Source: Akkermansiaceae bacterium (GTDB lineage: Bacteria; Verrucomicrobiota; Verrucomicrobiia; Verrucomicrobiales; Akkermansiaceae). From it: 7,376 nucleotides of DNA. The stretch covers positions 1 to 7,376 of the forward strand of contig JALOTR010000120.1 in assembly GCA_025457805.1 (NCBI GenBank), read 5' to 3'. Shown here piece by piece: positions 4,369-7,376 of this stretch (its first letter is position 1; the number at the start of each line of letters is the position of its first letter). The notes beneath the pieces are model-generated. The model saw only the letters and a list, made by a program, of their open reading frames with translations, did no database searches and was not told the DNA's origin. The position numbers and the translations under genes were made by a program.

Positions 4369-7086
4369 ATGAGAAAACTGATCGCCTCCTTTTTGTTCTG
4401 CCTCGCACCTTTGGGGGCGGTGGAAATCCGCGTGGCGACCTTCAATGTCGGGGCGAAACTCGATCTCAATTCCACCAACCTCTTCGATTACGGCATCGGC
4501 GATCCCGGGATTGTGGATCATGAAACGGTCAAGGCCGTGCTTGATCGCATCGACGCGGATGTGGTCGGGCTTCAGGAAATCCACTCGGATGACCTCTCCG
4601 GCAATCCCGACGATCTGGACAACATGGCGGCGGCGCTCGGCTATCCGTACATTTACCCCGCCTCGAAATCGAATGCCTTCGATACCACCTTGAGCGTGGT
4701 GATTCTCTCCCGTTTTCCCTTTTCCTCCACCCAAAGCATCGGGTCACCGCCGGGAGCCAAGGAAATCACCCGCCTGCATCCTGCGGTGAGGGTGGATGTG
4801 CCGGGGACGGTCAATGATCCGCTGATCATTTCCGCCCATCTCAAGGCGGGCACCACGGCCCAGGACAAATTCCGCAGGGCCATCGAAATGAGGCGTCTCG
4901 TGGGTCATCTTTCCACCGCCGGAATGACCAATGACGACAACTTCGTGATCCTCGGCGACTTCAACCCATCATCGAGCAACTCCACCTACTCGACATTGCC
5001 TGCGGATCTGCCGACGACTTTTGATCTGGGTTCCGATATCACGCTGCCGGTTACCTATAGCACGAATCCGCTCGCGTATTTCACAACTCCCTCGGCCGTC
5101 AAACTCGATCCCCGGCAATTGAATGGATCGAAGGTCACGCGTCCCAGTTCGGGAACCACGCTGGATCTTTTCCTCGTTTCGCCCGCCATCGGAGGCAGGC
5201 CTTTGTTTTCGGAAATCTATAACTCTTCGCTTGATGTTTCTAACTCCACGGGACTGCCCAAAGCAGGCAGCCCGCTGGCGGACAACACCAGTGAACTTGC
5301 ATCGGATCACCTTGCCGTCTTCGTGGACATCGAACTGGATTCGGATTTCCCCAATCTTGATGTGGCTGTGACCAATGGTGTGGTTTCGGAGGGCGATCCG
5401 GAGGGGACATCCGCCATCACCGTGACTTTGCCCGCGATCAAGGCAACGCCGGTGACACTTGATATCACTTCGGATGATACGACCGTGGTTCCTGTTTCCA
5501 GCACTTTGGTGATTCCACCGGGTTCTCTAACAGGAAGTGTGAATATCAGATCGCCGCGCGATTTCATCAACGCGGGCTCGCGCTCCGTCACCTTCACGGC
5601 GACAGCCCTTGGTTATGATCCCGACACGGCGGTTCTTTCGGTGAACGATCTGGATGCGCCCTACGTGTTCACCGCTCCGGGCCAGACGATTTCGGAAAAC
5701 TTCAACGGTTTCACCGGCACCTTCGATCCTTCGCCGTGGACGCTCACCGGTGGGCTTGCCTGGCAGGGACTGGACGATGGTTCTTCCGCTGTTGCCGGTC
5801 CCCGCGCTTATGGCACGCTCCAGAACACCACGCTGGGATACCTTCCCAATGACCAAACAGGAACCGCGTCGGTCACCGTTACCAACGAGAGCAATGTGCC
5901 GCTCACCAGCCTTCGCATCTCGCTGGATTCAAAACAATGGCGCGCGCAAACCAACGGGGCCTTGGACCGGATTGCGGCGGAAATCGTGGTCGGGGGCCAA
6001 ACCATCCCGCTGCCCGGCATCAGCTTCACTGCAAGTCCATCGCTGCCTGCGGGGCCGTCCGCTGGCAGCCCGCCGGTGACGCTACAAGCCACGGTCACAG
6101 GACTCAACGTGCCTCCGGGGGCTTCGTTTGAATTGAAAGTGTTCTTTATTCCGGAAGCTGTGAGGCTGCCTTCTTCGGCGGATGTGTTTGTGAATGAGAT
6201 TCACTATGATAATGCGAACACGGATACCAATGAGTTTATCGAAGTCGTGGTGGGTCCCGATTTTGTGGGCAGCATTTCCGATATCGATGTCATACTCTAC
6301 AGTGGAACCAACTCCAGCACAAATGCCACCGTTTACTCCACTCGAAATCTTCAATCGGATGCAACTGCTGGTGTGAGTATATCAGGCTATCGGTTCTATA
6401 CATTGACCTATCCAACGGATGGAGTGCAGAACGGAGCCCGTGATGGCTGGGCAATTTATAACAAGACCACAGGCCAGGTGCTAGAGTTCATCTCGTATGA
6501 GGGGGCATTCTCGACAACGACTGGCCCCGCTGCGGGCATGACAACCACCAATATCGGTGTCACCCAAACCAGCGAACCCATCGGCTTGGCCGCTTTGGGA
6601 CTCAGCGGACCGGGCGAAAGAGCATCGAATTTCACCTGGACGAAGTTCACCAATGTTCCCTATTCCCCCGGGCAGCCCAATCAGGGCCAGCAGTTTGCCT
6701 CGCCACCCTTGCTGCATCAAGGGCTGGCCATCGACAATGTGAGCTTCGTGTTCCTCGCAGACAACGACCTCGATGGCATCGAGGATGCAATCGATGCGGA
6801 CGATGACAATGATGGCCAGCCGGATGTTTATGAAACCGCCTTCGGCTCGAATCCATTGAGCGCATCCTCCACCTTCTCGCCTGTCTTCAGCCGTGCACCC
6901 ACCGCGCCGAATGCGATGACGCTTTCATTTCCCACCACGGTCGGGCGGAGTTATGTCATTCAGACGAGCTTCGATCTGATCCAGTGGCAGGACCTCTCGA
7001 CTCATGCGGGCACTGGCGGCACTCTGGTGATTTCACTGCCACCATCCGGGGCGCAACGGTTCTACCGACTGCGCTCGGGGAATTGA
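4369..7086 (+). CDS. Secreted multidomain endonuclease/exonuclease/phosphatase (EEP) family protein with lamin-tail-like domain
   Basis: The 905-residue protein starts with a Sec signal peptide (MRKLIASFLF..., likely cut after A17); starts further upstream are rejected because they would precede this signal. Residues 20-323 form an EEP (DNase I-like) domain with all key residues: N26 (TFNV), E70 (LQE), H157 (HLKAG), D197 and N199 (GDFN), D266 (LDLFLVS), D313-H314 (SDH). This predicts an extracellular metal-dependent nuclease or phosphodiesterase. Next come a Calx-beta-like domain (about 330-431), a beta-sandwich (about 432-601, with a likely final strand 'GLAIDNVSFVF' at 785-795), a lamin-tail-like domain between those two parts (about 605-776; 'VNEIHYDN', 'NEFIEV'), a Ca-binding thrombospondin type 3-like stretch rich in D (798-820), and a C-terminal 'YVIQTSFDLIQW ... 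FYRLR' domain (860-902) typical of Verrucomicrobia exported proteins. Exact substrate (DNA, RNA or a phosphoester lipid) is not determined. A TPMT-like gene follows after 46 bases. Confidence 0.9.
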   Translation: MRKLIASFLFCLAPLGAVEIRVATFNVGAKLDLNSTNLFDYGIGDPGIVDHETVKAVLDRIDADVVGLQEIHSDDLSGNPDDLDNMAAALGYPYIYPASKSNAFDTTLSVVILSRFPFSSTQSIGSPPGAKEITRLHPAVRVDVPGTVNDPLIISAHLKAGTTAQDKFRRAIEMRRLVGHLSTAGMTNDDNFVILGDFNPSSSNSTYSTLPADLPTTFDLGSDITLPVTYSTNPLAYFTTPSAVKLDPRQLNGSKVTRPSSGTTLDLFLVSPAIGGRPLFSEIYNSSLDVSNSTGLPKAGSPLADNTSELASDHLAVFVDIELDSDFPNLDVAVTNGVVSEGDPEGTSAITVTLPAIKATPVTLDITSDDTTVVPVSSTLVIPPGSLTGSVNIRSPRDFINAGSRSVTFTATALGYDPDTAVLSVNDLDAPYVFTAPGQTISENFNGFTGTFDPSPWTLTGGLAWQGLDDGSSAVAGPRAYGTLQNTTLGYLPNDQTGTASVTVTNESNVPLTSLRISLDSKQWRAQTNGALDRIAAEIVVGGQTIPLPGISFTASPSLPAGPSAGSPPVTLQATVTGLNVPPGASFELKVFFIPEAVRLPSSADVFVNEIHYDNANTDTNEFIEVVVGPDFVGSISDIDVILYSGTNSSTNATVYSTRNLQSDATAGVSISGYRFYTLTYPTDGVQNGARDGWAIYNKTTGQVLEFISYEGAFSTTTGPAAGMTTTNIGVTQTSEPIGLAALGLSGPGERASNFTWTKFTNVPYSPGQPNQGQQFASPPLLHQGLAIDNVSFVFLADNDLDGIEDAIDADDDNDGQPDVYETAFGSNPLSASSTFSPVFSRAPTAPNAMTLSFPTTVGRSYVIQTSFDLIQWQDLSTHAGTGGTLVISLPPSGAQRFYRLRSGN

Positions 7087-7132
7087 TCGACATCCGGCTT
7101 GATTTCCCCGCGCTGCCCGGGATGCTTCGTGC

Positions 7133-7376
7133 ATGAGGGATTGGGAAAACTGTTACCGCACCGGAGAGATGCCATGGGACAAGGGAAGTCCCGCGCCGCC
7201 ATTGTTGGAAATGATCGAGCGGCATGGCCCGGGCGTTTTCGGCAAGGGGCCGGTGCTGGTTCCCGGATGCGGCCTCGGGCACGATGTGCGCGCCATCGCG
7301 GGGCATGGCATTCCGGTGATCGGATTGGACATCTCGCAAACCGCCAATCAGCAGGCCGATGCCATCGCCAAGTCGG
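7133..7376 (+). CDS. TPMT-like SAM-dependent methyltransferase, N-terminal part
   Basis: Reading from ATG at 7133, 81 complete codons continue off the right edge, so the C-terminal part is missing. The sequence has the hallmarks of the thiopurine S-methyltransferase (TPMT)-like family: 'DWENCY' (3-8), 'GEMPWDKGSPAPPL' (11-24), SAM motif I 'VLVPGCGLGHD' (41-51), and 'VIGLDIS' (62-68) with the acidic residue D66 expected to bind the ribose of SAM. Bacterial members methylate thiols, selenium or tellurium compounds or other small nucleophiles; the substrate here cannot be named. It follows the EEP gene in the same direction after 46 bases with no clear terminator, so read-through is possible. 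A tiny 4-codon frame starting at 7122 overlaps the start, and no strong ribosome binding site is visible. Confidence 0.85.
   Translation, partial: MRDWENCYRTGEMPWDKGSPAPPLLEMIERHGPGVFGKGPVLVPGCGLGHDVRAIAGHGIPVIGLDISQTANQQADAIAKS

Noticed and set aside
4399..4410. Lipoprotein signal at C11 of the EEP protein
   Set aside because: The residues before the cysteine (FLF) do not fit a lipobox, and an ordinary Sec cleavage site after A17 fits better.
4251..4478. N-terminal extension of the exonuclease to 4478
   Set aside because: The exonuclease domain begins right after the ATG at 4250. The extension would overlap the EEP signal-peptide region on the other strand.
7087..7132. Possible terminator after the EEP gene
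   Set aside because: There is a CCCGGG palindrome but no stable stem followed by a T-run, so no intrinsic terminator can be supported.

Overview
The window looks like chromosomal DNA from a Verrucomicrobia-type bacterium (Verrucomicrobiaceae-like; inference, moderate confidence). The reasons are a GC content near 60%, a large secreted multidomain protein ending in the 'YVIQTSFDLIQW ... FYRLR' type of C-terminal domain common in Verrucomicrobia secretomes, few recognisable Shine-Dalgarno sites, and a spacer made of a 7-base AT-rich tandem repeat. I see no tRNA, rRNA, insertion sequence, phage gene or CRISPR array.

Layout. From 4250 down to 1 six genes run on the minus strand with short gaps, so they probably form one transcription unit. 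In transcription order they are: a DEDDh-type 3'-5' exonuclease (4250-3645); an unrecognised membrane-anchored protein (3648-2881) joined to it by an ATGA stop/start overlap and carrying a PD-(D/E)XK-like motif; the manganese-sensing regulator MntR (2868-2437); the UbiE/MenG quinone methyltransferase (2382-1702); the CCA-adding tRNA nucleotidyltransferase (1694-369); and, beyond a heptamer-repeat spacer, the N-terminal part of an Lrp/AsnC-like, siroheme-decarboxylase-type protein (310 to the left edge).

On the plus strand a 118-base divergent intergenic region (4251-4368) leads into a 905-residue secreted endonuclease/exonuclease/phosphatase (EEP) family protein (4369-7086). It is followed by the first 81 codons of a TPMT-like SAM-dependent methyltransferase (7133 to the right edge).

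How the genes fit together. mntR, menG and cca are housekeeping functions in what looks like a mixed operon. Around 2881-7086 three nuclease-like proteins sit side by side: a cytoplasmic exonuclease, a putative membrane-tethered nuclease fold, and a secreted EEP enzyme. Nucleic-acid scavenging or processing is a reasonable but unproven theme. The observations most worth a second look are the PD-(D/E)XK-like motif in the unnamed membrane protein; a lamin-tail-like domain of lower GC that appears inserted into a beta-sandwich of the EEP protein; a one-orientation 7-mer (CTAACAG) concentrated in this nuclease block; and the heptamer repeat lying directly in front of the start codon at 310.
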